A stretch of 64,000 nt of DNA from Caldisphaera sp046536515. GTDB taxonomy: Archaea > Thermoproteota > Thermoprotei_A > Sulfolobales > Acidilobaceae. The position numbers and the translations under genes were made by a program. Each line of letters opens with the position of its first letter. Within the stretch, counting starts at the first letter, position 1. Where the stretch lies: positions 1 to 64,000 of the forward strand of contig NZ_JAWDMQ010000001.1 in assembly GCF_046536515.1 (NCBI RefSeq). The letters are read 5' to 3'. The notes beneath the pieces were generated by a model that worked only from the letters and a program-made list of their open reading frames with translations, was not told the origin of the DNA and did no database searches. This document shows, piece after piece, positions 8,239 to 17,382 of the stretch.

Positions 8239-9278
8239 TGATATTTGATGTAGGTGGAGAAAAAATAAATGTTATGATAGGGGAAAACATATTAAATTCA
8301 TTTGATAAAGGGAAAAAATATTTTATAATATACCAGAATTCTTTATCAAATGAATTAGATAAAGTTTCGTCGAATTTAATGGATTATGATATTTATGAAG
8401 CCCCTGATGGCGAGAAGGCAAAAGATGTAGATGTAGCTTTGGATATAATAAAGAAAATGGTAGAAAAAGGATACACAAGAAGAGATGCCATAATATCATT
8501 AGGAGGAGGAACAATATCTGATTTATCAGGTTTTGTAGCATCAATTTATATGCGAGGGATAGATCTTATTAATATACCAACAACACTATTATCTATGGTA
8601 GATGCATCCATAGGAGGAAAAAACGGAGTTAATTTTAGAGGAATTAAGAATGTTATAGGCACTTTTTATCAGCCCCATATGATAATAAATGATATACTAT
8701 TTTTGAAAACTCTGTCAAAAGAAGAAATATTAAATGGTATGGGGGAAGTAATAAAATATTCTATTATTATGGATAAGGATCTTTATAACTATATTGTTAA
8801 CAACAAAGAAGAAATATTAAATTTAAACAAAGATAACTTAATTTTTGTTATAGAATCTTCAATAAAGGATAAAATGAAGATAGTAGTGAATGATGTAAAA
8901 GAAACAAATGGGTTAAGAGCTGTTCTCAACTTTGGCCATACAATAGGCCATGCAATTGAATCTGGGAGCGAATTTAAAATTAAGCATGGCTTTGCGATAT
9001 CTTATGGCATGGCTTGCGAGACTCAAATTGGAATTAATGAAGGGATTATTAATGAAGATATTTATTATGCAATAAAGAATGTATTAAGTTTATACAAAAT
9101 AGAAGTAAAATTAAATGATATAGACATAAATAAAGCCTTAGAATCTATAGAAAAAGATAAGAAAAGATTGAATAATAAGAAAATTATGATTCCTTTACCA
9201 ATAAGCCTTGGCGAATTTAAAATTTTCACAATGGATTTAGATGTTATTAAAAAGGGATTCCTAAAATGCCTAAATTAA
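8238..9278 (+). CDS. aroB: 3-Dehydroquinate synthase
   Basis: Converts DAHP to 3-dehydroquinate using NAD+ and a divalent metal. NAD/metal features are SLGGGTISDLSGFVAS, TTLLSMVDASIGGKNGVNF, GEVIKYSIIMD and the metal-ligand region NFGHTIGHAIES followed by HGFAISYGM. The 346-residue length is normal. Its ATG shares the last base of the DAHP synthase stop codon, and GGTGAT lies 5 bases upstream. This is the standard AroB, so the alternative archaeal route from aspartate semialdehyde is not needed here. Confidence 0.93.
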   Translation: MIFDVGGEKINVMIGENILNSFDKGKKYFIIYQNSLSNELDKVSSNLMDYDIYEAPDGEKAKDVDVALDIIKKMVEKGYTRRDAIISLGGGTISDLSGFVASIYMRGIDLINIPTTLLSMVDASIGGKNGVNFRGIKNVIGTFYQPHMIINDILFLKTLSKEEILNGMGEVIKYSIIMDKDLYNYIVNNKEEILNLNKDNLIFVIESSIKDKMKIVVNDVKETNGLRAVLNFGHTIGHAIESGSEFKIKHGFAISYGMACETQIGINEGIINEDIYYAIKNVLSLYKIEVKLNDIDINKALESIEKDKKRLNNKKIMIPLPISLGEFKIFTMDLDVIKKGFLKCLN

Positions 9279-10015
9279 ACCTTGGCTTATTAGGTGAAAA
9301 TATTAGTAAAAGCCCATCGCCAATGCTACATAACCTTATTTATAATTATTTTAACATAGATGCAGAATATAAATTATATGAATTGAAAACAAAAGATTTT
9401 CATGAAAAAGTTAATTACTTATTAGAAAACAACTATGGATTAAATGTTACGATGCCTTATAAGGAATTAATTATAAAATACATAAAGGAATTATCGTATG
9501 ATGCTAAAAAAATAGGAGCAATAAATACTATAAAAGATGGAGTTGGCTATAATACTGATTATCTTGCTTTTAAGAATATATTGTCTCAATATGATGTAAG
9601 ATCATGTTTAATTATTGGTGCCGGTGGTTCCGCTAGGGCAGCATCTTTTGCTTTATCCGAATTAAATCCAAATCTTATTTTGATATATAACAGAAGTATA
9701 GAAAGGGCTCAAAAATTAATAGATGACCTTAAAAAAATTAATAGCAATGTTAAATTTATTAAAAATCTCAATGGAGTTGATGTAGATGTTTTAATTAATA
9801 CTGTTCCAGTTGAAATAGAATTTAATGTAAAACCAAAAACCCTATACATTGATTTGGTTTACACAAGGAAAGCCAAAAAAATTTCCAAAAATATAACTGA
9901 TGGAATTGATTTTTTAATAGAACAAGGTTTGCTATCTGATGCAATTTGGTTTAATATTAAAGTAGATGAAGAGGTAATAAAATATGTCAGGGAATTCATT
10001 AGGAAATCTTTTTAA
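9266..10015 (+). CDS. aroE: Shikimate dehydrogenase
   Basis: NADP-dependent reduction of 3-dehydroshikimate to shikimate. The substrate domain has ISKSPSPMLHN and NVTMPYKE with the catalytic Lys, and GYNTDYLA with the catalytic Asp. The nucleotide domain has IIGAGGSARAASFAL and the NRS loop. The C-terminal segment EQGLLSDAIWFNI corresponds to the usual QGxxxFxxW region, slightly diverged. At 249 residues it is a little short for the family. It overlaps aroB by 13 bases and aroC by 32, so the operon is tightly packed. Confidence 0.9.
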   Translation: MPKLNLGLLGENISKSPSPMLHNLIYNYFNIDAEYKLYELKTKDFHEKVNYLLENNYGLNVTMPYKELIIKYIKELSYDAKKIGAINTIKDGVGYNTDYLAFKNILSQYDVRSCLIIGAGGSARAASFALSELNPNLILIYNRSIERAQKLIDDLKKINSNVKFIKNLNGVDVDVLINTVPVEIEFNVKPKTLYIDLVYTRKAKKISKNITDGIDFLIEQGLLSDAIWFNIKVDEEVIKYVREFIRKSF

Positions 10016-11132
10016 AATAACGACATTTGGAGAAAGTCATGGAAAAGCAATAGGTGTAGTTGTAGATGGGGTACCTTCTGGGCTAAAATTAAGCGATGAA
10101 GACATATTTTTTGAATTAAAATATAGAAGGCCTGGAAATAAATATGTTTCAACAAGAAAAGAAGAAGATAAGCCTCAAATTATAAGCGGCATATTTAATG
10201 GTAAGACAACAGGTATGCCTTTAGCAATATTAATAGAAAATAAAGATCCTATGCCATTGCATTATGAGGAAATAAAGCATAAACCAAGGCCTGGGCATGC
10301 TGACATAGCATATATTGAAAAATATGGGTATGAAAACTGGGACTATAGAGGAGGAGGTAGAAGCTCTGCTAGAGAAACTGTAGCAAGAGTAGCAGCAGGT
10401 GCTATTGCAAAGAAGCTCCTTTTGCTTAATAATACAATAGTTGCAGGTTATATTAAAGCATCTGGAGATTTATTTATTGAAGAAACACCAAATTTTGATG
10501 AAATTCTTTGTTCAAGAGAGAGTGAAGTTAGAACCATAAAAAGCAAAGAAGAAAAATTAAAAGAGATTATTGAGAAAATAAGAAAGGAAGGAGATAGTAT
10601 AGGAGCAATGGTTGAAATAATTGTAAAAAATCCACCAAAATCGCTTGGAGAACCAGTTTTTAATAAACTTAAATCAGATCTTGCGAAATCATTATTATCA
10701 ATACCAGGGGTTGTTGGATTTGAATATGGAATCGGATTTAAATCTTATAAACTTAAAGGAAGTGAAGTAATGGATGAAATATATTATGATGGGAAATTTA
10801 GATTTAGAAAAAATATATCTGGAGGTATTTTAGGAGGAATATCTACAGGTGAAGACATAATATTGAGGATAGCGTTTAAACCAACTAGCTCAATTAATAA
10901 AGAGCAAAAAACCATAGACATGAATAACCTTAAACCAACTACTTTATCAATAATTGGAAGGCATGATCCATGTATAGCTATTAGGGGGGTTTCTGTAGCA
11001 GAATCAATGGTAGCCTTAACCTTAGTTGATCATTCGATGTTATCTGGTATCATACCTAAGGTTAAGCTAACAGATCAACAAAGCGATATTATAGAAAAGA
11101 GGTGGTCAGAATTCAAGGAAAAATGTATGTAG
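9984..11132 (+). CDS. aroC: Chorismate synthase
   Basis: Makes chorismate from EPSP with reduced FMN. Family signatures are TFGESHGKAIG, YRRPGNKYVSTRKEED, RGGGRSSARETVARVAAGAIAKK, SGGILGGISTGEDI and GRHDPCIAIRGV. The 382-residue length is normal. The start lies within aroE, so translation is probably coupled. The end overlaps the start region of the shikimate kinase gene. Confidence 0.94.
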   Translation: MSGNSLGNLFKITTFGESHGKAIGVVVDGVPSGLKLSDEDIFFELKYRRPGNKYVSTRKEEDKPQIISGIFNGKTTGMPLAILIENKDPMPLHYEEIKHKPRPGHADIAYIEKYGYENWDYRGGGRSSARETVARVAAGAIAKKLLLLNNTIVAGYIKASGDLFIEETPNFDEILCSRESEVRTIKSKEEKLKEIIEKIRKEGDSIGAMVEIIVKNPPKSLGEPVFNKLKSDLAKSLLSIPGVVGFEYGIGFKSYKLKGSEVMDEIYYDGKFRFRKNISGGILGGISTGEDIILRIAFKPTSSINKEQKTIDMNNLKPTTLSIIGRHDPCIAIRGVSVAESMVALTLVDHSMLSGIIPKVKLTDQQSDIIEKRWSEFKEKCM

Positions 11133-11872
11133 CTTATGCAGGAGTTTCTATAGTTAATGCAATTCCGTGCGGAAGAGGAGCTGTTATACCAATCAACTTG
11201 AAAGCTTACGCTAGAGAAGGAAGTAAAAATAGAGATTCTCCTTTAATAAATGCAATAGAGGATTATTTGTTTAAAAAATTCAATTTAAAATCAAGTTTTG
11301 AAGTTTTCTCTGAAATACCTGAAGGTGTGGGTTTGAAGAGTAGCAGTGCAGTTTCAGTTGCTATATTATCATCTATAAAAGAAAGAACTAGATTATATCC
11401 ACCACTTCTTTCGGCTATAATAACAAAGGAATACGGTCTTTCTATTACTGGGGCATTTGATGATGCAGTTTCAAGCTATGAAGGAAAAATTAGTTTTACG
11501 GATAACTTAAATTTAAAAATTTTAAAACTGATCGAAAATCCTTATGATCTAAATGTAATAATTTTTATAAATGGAAAAAGAAATGAGCTAAATATAAATC
11601 TAATGAAAGAAAATTGTAAATTCTTTAACGAAGCGTTTATGAAAGGTATTAATGGGAATATATTTGAGGCTATTAAAATAAATGGATATCTTATGGCTAA
11701 GATAAACAATTATGATATGCAAATTTTAGATTACATGATCAAAAAGGGAGCAATTACTTCAGGTATTTCAGGTAATGGACCAGCATATTTTGCTTTGGTT
11801 AAAAAAGGAGAAGAAGGGCCTTTGCTTGATTATTTGGGGGATAAAGCTATAGTTACTCAGGTGGTAAAATGA
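11123..11872 (+). CDS. aroK: Archaeal shikimate kinase (GHMP kinase type)
   Basis: Phosphorylates shikimate with ATP. It belongs to the GHMP kinase superfamily, the non-homologous archaeal replacement for bacterial AroK/AroL. The ATP-binding motif PEGVGLKSSSAVSVAIL and the downstream GAFDDAVSSYEGKISF and GISGNGPAYFALV segments are clear. GTG 11102 is an alternative start, but ATG 11123 fits the family N-terminus (YAGVSIVNAI...GRGAVIPI) and has AAGGA just upstream. It overlaps aroC by ten bases and aroA by four. Confidence 0.9.
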   Translation: MYVAYAGVSIVNAIPCGRGAVIPINLKAYAREGSKNRDSPLINAIEDYLFKKFNLKSSFEVFSEIPEGVGLKSSSAVSVAILSSIKERTRLYPPLLSAIITKEYGLSITGAFDDAVSSYEGKISFTDNLNLKILKLIENPYDLNVIIFINGKRNELNINLMKENCKFFNEAFMKGINGNIFEAIKINGYLMAKINNYDMQILDYMIKKGAITSGISGNGPAYFALVKKGEEGPLLDYLGDKAIVTQVVK

Positions 11873-13095
11873 AGGTAATAATATTTCCTTCCATAATTAA
11901 AGGAGAAATAGATGCTCCAAAATCAAAAAGCATAGCTATAAGAATATTATTTGGATCTTTAATAAATAATATTTTGTTAAGAGAAAAAATTCCAGAGTCT
12001 GATGATATTAAATACGCATATGAATCTATTTTAAAAATGGGTGTTTTACATGATAATAATAAATTGGAAAAACCTGATATGATTAATCTAAATAAATCTT
12101 TTTATGCTGGGGGTTCTGGAACAGTCGCTAGAATCATAGCTGGACTAGCAATTATTTCAGGGGGAGAAGTCATAATAGATGGAGATAAAAATTTGAGGAA
12201 TAGACCTTTTGACGGATTGTTGAAACTGTCTAAATTAACTGGATCAGAAGTCTCTGGCAATAAATTACCAGTTAAAATAGAGAGTAAAGGGAAAATTAAT
12301 TATATTGAATTACCAGAGCTTGAAAGCTCCCAATACATAACGGGTATTATTTATGGTATGGCTATGAATAACGGAGGAATAATAAAATTTAAGGAAAAAA
12401 TTCCTTCATTATATTATGTAATGCTAACTATTGATTTGTTAAGCAAAATGGGTTGCAATTTAAAGTTTGAAGGAAATGAGATATATGTTGGAAAATGCAT
12501 CAAAAATACCTATGAAGCACGATTTCCAGGAGATTTTTTATTATCATCTTTTTATGCTATTTCTTCATTGTTAACCGGGGGGTTAACAATTATCAAAGGA
12601 CTTTACGAACCACCCAAATATTATGGAGACCATGATATAGTTAAAATTTTAAATAATGCTAATGTAAAGTCTGAGCTCAAAGATGATAGCTGGGTCATTT
12701 ATAATAGTGAAATTTCCGGAGAAATAAATGTTGATGTAGAGAACACACCAGATATGGCTATGTCATTAGCACCTTTAGGAGTTAAATTAAAAATTGAAAT
12801 TAATGGGACAAAAAGATTAAAGATTAAAGAAAGTGATAGGATATTATCTATTAAAGATACTATGGAAAAATTTGGCAGTTATGTAAAAATTTATGATAAC
12901 AAAATTATAATAAAACCCAATGAATTAAAGGTAGCTGAGATTGATTGTAATAATGATCATAGGGTAGCTATGATGGCTTCTACTGTTTCATTTATTAAAG
13001 GAGGAAGAATAAATAATGCGGAATGCATAAATAAGAGCGATCCAATGCATTGGGAAAGGTATAAAAAATTAGGCGGTGAGATAAAATTTGAATAA
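11869..13095 (+). CDS. aroA: 3-Phosphoshikimate 1-carboxyvinyltransferase (EPSP synthase)
   Basis: Adds the enolpyruvyl group of PEP to shikimate-3-phosphate. Motifs are PKSKSIAIR near residue 18, AGGSGTVARI (a variant of the usual N-x-GT-x-x-R), DGDKNLRNRPFDGLL, ESSQYITGI, PGDFLLSSFYAI, TPDMAMSLAPLG, KESDRILSIKDTMEKFG and DHRVAMMAS. The 408-residue length is slightly short but both halves of the inside-out barrel are present. ATG 11869 overlaps the aroK stop. Confidence 0.92.
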   Translation: MKVIIFPSIIKGEIDAPKSKSIAIRILFGSLINNILLREKIPESDDIKYAYESILKMGVLHDNNKLEKPDMINLNKSFYAGGSGTVARIIAGLAIISGGEVIIDGDKNLRNRPFDGLLKLSKLTGSEVSGNKLPVKIESKGKINYIELPELESSQYITGIIYGMAMNNGGIIKFKEKIPSLYYVMLTIDLLSKMGCNLKFEGNEIYVGKCIKNTYEARFPGDFLLSSFYAISSLLTGGLTIIKGLYEPPKYYGDHDIVKILNNANVKSELKDDSWVIYNSEISGEINVDVENTPDMAMSLAPLGVKLKIEINGTKRLKIKESDRILSIKDTMEKFGSYVKIYDNKIIIKPNELKVAEIDCNNDHRVAMMASTVSFIKGGRINNAECINKSDPMHWERYKKLGGEIKFE

Positions 13096-13708
13096 ACCAT
13101 TAATAGTATTATCTATACCCTATAATAATGTTAGCCAATATATTGATTTTGGAGCTGACTATATTGAAGTAAGATTAGATTATAAGAAAAACTTATCTAT
13201 AAACGATATAGATGAATTTTTAAAATATAAAGAAAAAATAATTTTAACTATTAGAGATTTAAATGAAGGAGGAGTTTTTCCAGTAAAGGATGATGTTAAA
13301 CTAAACATATATAAAAAAATTTATGATTATGGGATTAAATATGATGTAGAGCTGAGGTTTTTAGAAAAATATAAGGTACCATATGATGATGAAATAGTTT
13401 CATCTCATTACTTAAATTTTTTACCCAGTATAAATGAGCTCATTGAAAAATATAAAAAGTTTGATAACCTATTTACTGCAAAGGTTGCAATTAAAAATAT
13501 AAATGGATATAAGTCTATACTGACAAAATTTTTAGAAATAATAAATAACCCTACAGTTATTCCTATAGGGGCACCTTGGTATGAAAGGATTTCATTCTCA
13601 CTTCTCGGTTCAAAGCTTTTATATGTTTATGATAAAGTGCAAACTGGGGAAGGGCAACCAAACTTCTACATAGCCTCAAAAATATTATACGAAATATTTA
13701 ACAACTAA
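13088..13708 (+). CDS. aroD: 3-Dehydroquinate dehydratase, type I
   Basis: Dehydrates 3-dehydroquinate through a Schiff-base lysine. Visible residues are ADYIEVRLDY, LTIRDLNEGG (substrate Arg and Glu-Gly-Gly), VSSHYLN (catalytic His), FTAKVAI (Schiff-base Lys) and GEGQPNF at the C-terminus. The 206-residue length is typical for archaeal type I enzymes. TTG 13088 lies inside the aroA end and follows GGTGA at about 13074-13078. It is the last gene of the pathway, so all seven steps to chorismate lie in one transcription unit. Confidence 0.9.
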   Translation: MNKPLIVLSIPYNNVSQYIDFGADYIEVRLDYKKNLSINDIDEFLKYKEKIILTIRDLNEGGVFPVKDDVKLNIYKKIYDYGIKYDVELRFLEKYKVPYDDEIVSSHYLNFLPSINELIEKYKKFDNLFTAKVAIKNINGYKSILTKFLEIINNPTVIPIGAPWYERISFSLLGSKLLYVYDKVQTGEGQPNFYIASKILYEIFNN

Positions 13709-13755
13709 TTGTTTATGTTTTTAATTTTCATAATATTAAGTAATTAGGGATAAAA

Positions 13756-14880
13756 ATGTTAAAGAGAGAAAGACTTATTTCGTATTTGCTTATATTGCTA
13801 ATATCATTAACGGCACAAATTCCTTTAACTACATTGAGATTTGTTATACCTATATTTGCCCATAATGCAGGGGCGTCAATATTTATTATAGGCCTTTTGG
13901 GAACAGTTTATGGTTCTATATATTTTGTTTTAGCATCAATATTCGGAAAGTATTCAGTAAAATTAGGAATTAAAAAAATGGCATCTTTAGGTATGATAAT
14001 TTATCTAATAATATCACTTTTATACACACAATTTAAGACACCTTACGAATATCTTTTAGGAAAGGGTCTAGAGGCAATATCAATGGCAATGGTATGGCCG
14101 GCTGTTGAAGGATTATCTTCTAAGCTTGGTCATAAAGATAAAGAGAGCGCATTGCTCATGTATACCTTTGGATGGAGTATTGGTGCATCAATAGCGCCTT
14201 ATATTGCCTCTTATTTACTCGTTTACAATTATTTTTATCCATTGTATTTCTCTTCAATAATAAGCCTTACGTCTTTTATTTTTATTATATTATCAAAGCC
14301 TGGAGAGGAAGGAGAAATTATTGAAAATTTTGAGAACTTTTCTATAGTTTTTAATATAATATTTCCTATGTTATTATACGGGTTTGATTCATCAATATTT
14401 TACAGCTTTTATAGCGTTTATGGGACTGTATATAAATTTGGAGAATATGGGACGGGTTTAGTTGGAACATTTTATGGTATTTTTCAAACAATAGCATTTG
14501 TTATAAGTTGGTTAATTTCCAAAAGGGTTAAATCAGGTAAGTTAATTATTATTGGAAGTATAATGAGCTTATCAGTATTTATTATATATTTATATCACAC
14601 AATTTTGGTTAGTATTGTTTCATTTTCTATATTAGGGTTTGGTATGGGCCTGGTTTATTATTCGGCATTAATAAATATTTTTAGGACATTTCATAAAGAT
14701 GTTACATCTAAAACAGGAATATTTGAGTCATCTATAGGGGTAGGGTACGTAATAGGTCCATTGGTTGCCGGAATACCAACAAAACTAGGTTATATCTTAC
14801 CTTGGGTTGTTTTGGCATCATTCTCTTTCTTATTATTAATAACAGAAATTGTTGGTTATTTTTATAATAAATTAATATAA
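13756..14880 (+). CDS. Major facilitator superfamily transporter
   Basis: A 374-residue polytopic membrane protein with about 10-12 hydrophobic helices. Opening region: LLISLTAQIPLTTLRFVIPIFAHNAGASIFIIGLLGTVYG, with a loop KYSVKLGIKKMASLGMI matching the MFS loop 2-3 signature in degenerate form. A central break near residues 180-195 (KPGEEGEIIENFENF) separates the two six-helix halves. The substrate is unknown. The gene follows aroD by 47 bases on the same strand and could share its message; export or uptake of an aromatic compound would be pure guesswork. Confidence 0.75.
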   Translation: MLKRERLISYLLILLISLTAQIPLTTLRFVIPIFAHNAGASIFIIGLLGTVYGSIYFVLASIFGKYSVKLGIKKMASLGMIIYLIISLLYTQFKTPYEYLLGKGLEAISMAMVWPAVEGLSSKLGHKDKESALLMYTFGWSIGASIAPYIASYLLVYNYFYPLYFSSIISLTSFIFIILSKPGEEGEIIENFENFSIVFNIIFPMLLYGFDSSIFYSFYSVYGTVYKFGEYGTGLVGTFYGIFQTIAFVISWLISKRVKSGKLIIIGSIMSLSVFIIYLYHTILVSIVSFSILGFGMGLVYYSALINIFRTFHKDVTSKTGIFESSIGVGYVIGPLVAGIPTKLGYILPWVVLASFSFLLLITEIVGYFYNKLI

Positions 14881-14887
14881 AAAATTT

Positions 14888-16030
14888 TTAAATTTTAATT
14901 AAAGGAACGTAGATTTCTTCATAAGTTAATCCGCTATGATTTCCTTTTAAGTTTAAGCCAGGATCATTCTCCCTATATGTATATAAATATTTTGTTTCAT
15001 TATCCTTAGCAATACCAATGTAATCTCCCATATTATTGTTTAATACATACTGATCAACTTTTCCTAATAATTTTTTCTCTATTATTTCATTTTTATCAAA
15101 AACCAGTAAATTGTATTTTTCTTCAAGATAACTCTTTATATTGTTTCTTGCTTTAAACCATATAGCCCTTGAATCTCCATAAGGAGGGATTTCTAGCATG
15201 TCTATTAACTCCTTATCTTGATTCCAAATTACTGTTTTTTTAATTGTAATTTGACCATGATCTGCAAATATAATGAAAGTGTAATCTTTATATTTATAAG
15301 CAATTTTTAAAAGATTTTCTAATACATATTTTGTATCATAGATTATGAATTCCTGATATTCATTATTATAACCATAAGAGTGTCCTAAATGGTCGGGACT
15401 ATCGTAATAAACAAAAATTCCATCATATTGATCAGATGTGAGAGCTTTAACTAAATTGATTATCATGTCAGTTGAATTGTGATATCCGTTTAAAAAAATT
15501 TTATCAGGTTTTTTTAGATCTTTATGAAAAGTATTTGTAAATTCTGTATTTGAGATATTATTATGAACTATTGATAATAATTTTTTATCGGTTTCATATA
15601 GCCAAGGCTTTACAGGAAATGCTTGACTATAAGGCATATATTGTTTTATGGTGTCATTAATGGATTCTCCAACATAGTTGTATCTCAAAGTATTTATTAT
15701 ACCTCCTAGTTTCTTGTTAAACATGGTATAGCCTAATATTCCATGCTCTCCAGGAGATTGAGCAGTAAACAGAGTTGCAGTAACTGCTGAGGTAGTTGAT
15801 GGGAAAATTGTTTTTATTTGTTCTATTTCTCCCCCTACAATATTTATGTTAATTCTTCTGAATAAATCCCATCCTAAACCATCCAAAAATATGAATACTA
15901 ACTTATTTCCTTGAAATTCCATTGGATTAACTAAGCAATCTCTCTTTACGTTAAAAAACTTTGCTAATCCGCATGCTAATCCGTATATTGTTTTATTTGT
16001 CTCATAGTCAGGGTAAATTATTTCCTCCAT
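14888..16030 (-). CDS. Type I phosphodiesterase / nucleotide pyrophosphatase (alkaline phosphatase fold)
   Basis: A 380-residue metal-dependent phosphoester hydrolase. Metal ligands and nucleophile are visible in order: FIFLDGLGWDLF (Asp), FPSTTSAVTATLFTAQSPGEHGILG (Thr nucleophile region), YYDSPDHLGHSYG (Asp, His), IIFADHGQI (Asp-His) and GNHSGLTYEE (His near the end). No signal peptide is seen, so it is probably cytosolic. The substrate is not evident. It is convergent with the MFS gene, 7 bases apart. Confidence 0.75.
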   Translation of the reverse strand: MEEIIYPDYETNKTIYGLACGLAKFFNVKRDCLVNPMEFQGNKLVFIFLDGLGWDLFRRININIVGGEIEQIKTIFPSTTSAVTATLFTAQSPGEHGILGYTMFNKKLGGIINTLRYNYVGESINDTIKQYMPYSQAFPVKPWLYETDKKLLSIVHNNISNTEFTNTFHKDLKKPDKIFLNGYHNSTDMIINLVKALTSDQYDGIFVYYDSPDHLGHSYGYNNEYQEFIIYDTKYVLENLLKIAYKYKDYTFIIFADHGQITIKKTVIWNQDKELIDMLEIPPYGDSRAIWFKARNNIKSYLEEKYNLLVFDKNEIIEKKLLGKVDQYVLNNNMGDYIGIAKDNETKYLYTYRENDPGLNLKGNHSGLTYEEIYVPLIKI

Positions 16031-16112
16031 GATATCCCCTGTATTGAAAATTTATAAGAAATATAAAATATTATATTTAAGTTTAGTTGCTAATAAGATT
16101 TATCAATAAAAA

Positions 16113-16120
16113 TTTAAATA
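16113..16120 (+). promoter_or_regulatory. TATA box of the lysC-asd operon
   Basis: TTTAAATA identical to the aro box, 32 bases before GAGGTG at 16145-16150. This predicts a transcription start near 16138-16142. A second A/T stretch at about 16250-16268 could act as a TATA box too, but a message starting from it would exclude the SD site that serves lysC. Confidence 0.5.
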
Positions 16121-16153
16121 CTTGTATAATAATGTGGGAAATAAGAGGTGGGG

Positions 16154-16189
16154 ATGATGAAACACCAAACAAAAATGTTAGATATTTAG
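16154..16189 (+). CDS. Possible leader peptide ORF upstream of lysC
   Basis: An 11-codon ORF (MMKHQTKMLDI) begins right behind GAGGTGGGG at 16145-16153; ATG 16157 is 6 bases from GAGGTG. It holds Met, Lys, Thr and Ile codons, all products of the aspartate pathway that lysC starts. It is followed by U-rich tracts near 16190-16240, which can end transcription in archaea, and then by a separate SD site for lysC. The peptide is short and may be chance; no expression evidence. Confidence 0.33.
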   Translation: MMKHQTKMLDI

Positions 16190-16285
16190 TATATTTTGTT
16201 CTAGGTATTTTAGATGTTTTTGTTAATAAGTTAAAGGATGTTTTGTTAATTAATATAAATTATATATATTACAAAGGTGATCCTT

Positions 16286-17380
16286 ATGAAAATAACTGTT
16301 TTTAAAATAGGAGGATCTATATTAAAATCTAAGGACTCTTATTTAAAAATATCAAATTACATTAAGAATTACTTAGAGAATAGGCAGGAAAAAATATTTA
16401 TAATATTATCAGCAATAAAAGGAGCAACTGATTTACTAATAGATTATTATGATAAAGATAATGCAAATGCCCTTAAAGATTTTATAGAATCATATTATGA
16501 AATAGCAAAGTCTTTTGATAGCAAACATCTAATTAATGAAATAAACGAGCAAATCAATGTGCTTATTAAATATAGAAATCAAGCTAATAAAGATCCAGCC
16601 TTAAGAGATTATGTTATTTCATATGGTGAAAAACTGAGCAAAATTATAATGAAATATGCATTAAACTATAACGATTTAGATGCAGAAAGCCTTGATGCAG
16701 ACAAAATTATTATAACTGATAAGAATTATGGAGATGCTACAATAGATTTAATAGAAACAAGAAAGATGATAGAGAAAGTAAATCTTAATAAAAGAGTGTT
16801 CTTAATAGAAGGTTTTATAGGAAAATCATATGATAACCATGTAACTACATTGGGGAGAGGCGGATCGGATTATACTTCATCTGCATTAGCATATATATTA
16901 AATGCCGAAAAGCTCTACTTGGTTACAGACGTTCCTGGCATTTTCACTAGTGATCCAAAAATTGTTAGAAATCCAAAAATTGTTAAAAGACTAAGCTTTG
17001 AAGAGGCTATTGAGGCATCAAAATATAAAGTGAAAGGAATTAACTATAAAACTTTTTATCCATTATTGAAAACAAATGTTAATGTTTATGTAGGTATGCC
17101 TAATAACTATAATACATTAATAAATAATAGCACCTATTGTAATGGATTTGCAAAGTTAATAGGATATAAAGATGACAAAATTGGTAAGATAATAGGATTA
17201 ATTGGCGAAGGAATGAACAAGGAAAATATTATAAACAAAATTAGTGAAATTATTGGAAACTATAATGATGAATTGATTATAGAAAAAAATGGTACAAGAC
17301 CTTCCATTTCAATTAATATTAAAAATTATAATTTTTATGAATTATTGAACTCAATTCATGATAAGTTTATAGGTGATTAG
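16286..17380 (+). CDS. lysC: Aspartate kinase
   Basis: Phosphorylates L-aspartate, the entry to Lys/Thr/Met/Ile synthesis. Amino-acid-kinase motifs are FKIGGSILKSKDSY at the N-terminus, EGFIGKSYDNHVTTLGRGGSDYTSSALAY near residues 175-200 and LVTDVPGIFTSDPKIV. The tail (LIGLIGEGMNKENIINKISEII...) is a short ACT-like region, less than the two full ACT domains of feedback-controlled enzymes, so allosteric control may be reduced or different. SD AAGGTGAT at 16274-16281 supports ATG 16286 rather than GTG 16277. It is followed by asd with a 2-base gap. Confidence 0.88.
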   Translation: MKITVFKIGGSILKSKDSYLKISNYIKNYLENRQEKIFIILSAIKGATDLLIDYYDKDNANALKDFIESYYEIAKSFDSKHLINEINEQINVLIKYRNQANKDPALRDYVISYGEKLSKIIMKYALNYNDLDAESLDADKIIITDKNYGDATIDLIETRKMIEKVNLNKRVFLIEGFIGKSYDNHVTTLGRGGSDYTSSALAYILNAEKLYLVTDVPGIFTSDPKIVRNPKIVKRLSFEEAIEASKYKVKGINYKTFYPLLKTNVNVYVGMPNNYNTLINNSTYCNGFAKLIGYKDDKIGKIIGLIGEGMNKENIINKISEIIGNYNDELIIEKNGTRPSISINIKNYNFYELLNSIHDKFIGD

Positions 17381-17382
17381 AA

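Noticed and set aside
16087..16305. A 72-codon forward frame upstream of lysC
   Set aside because: It begins before the TATA box of the operon, has no ribosome-binding site, runs through the leader region and overlaps the lysC start; codon use does not look coding.
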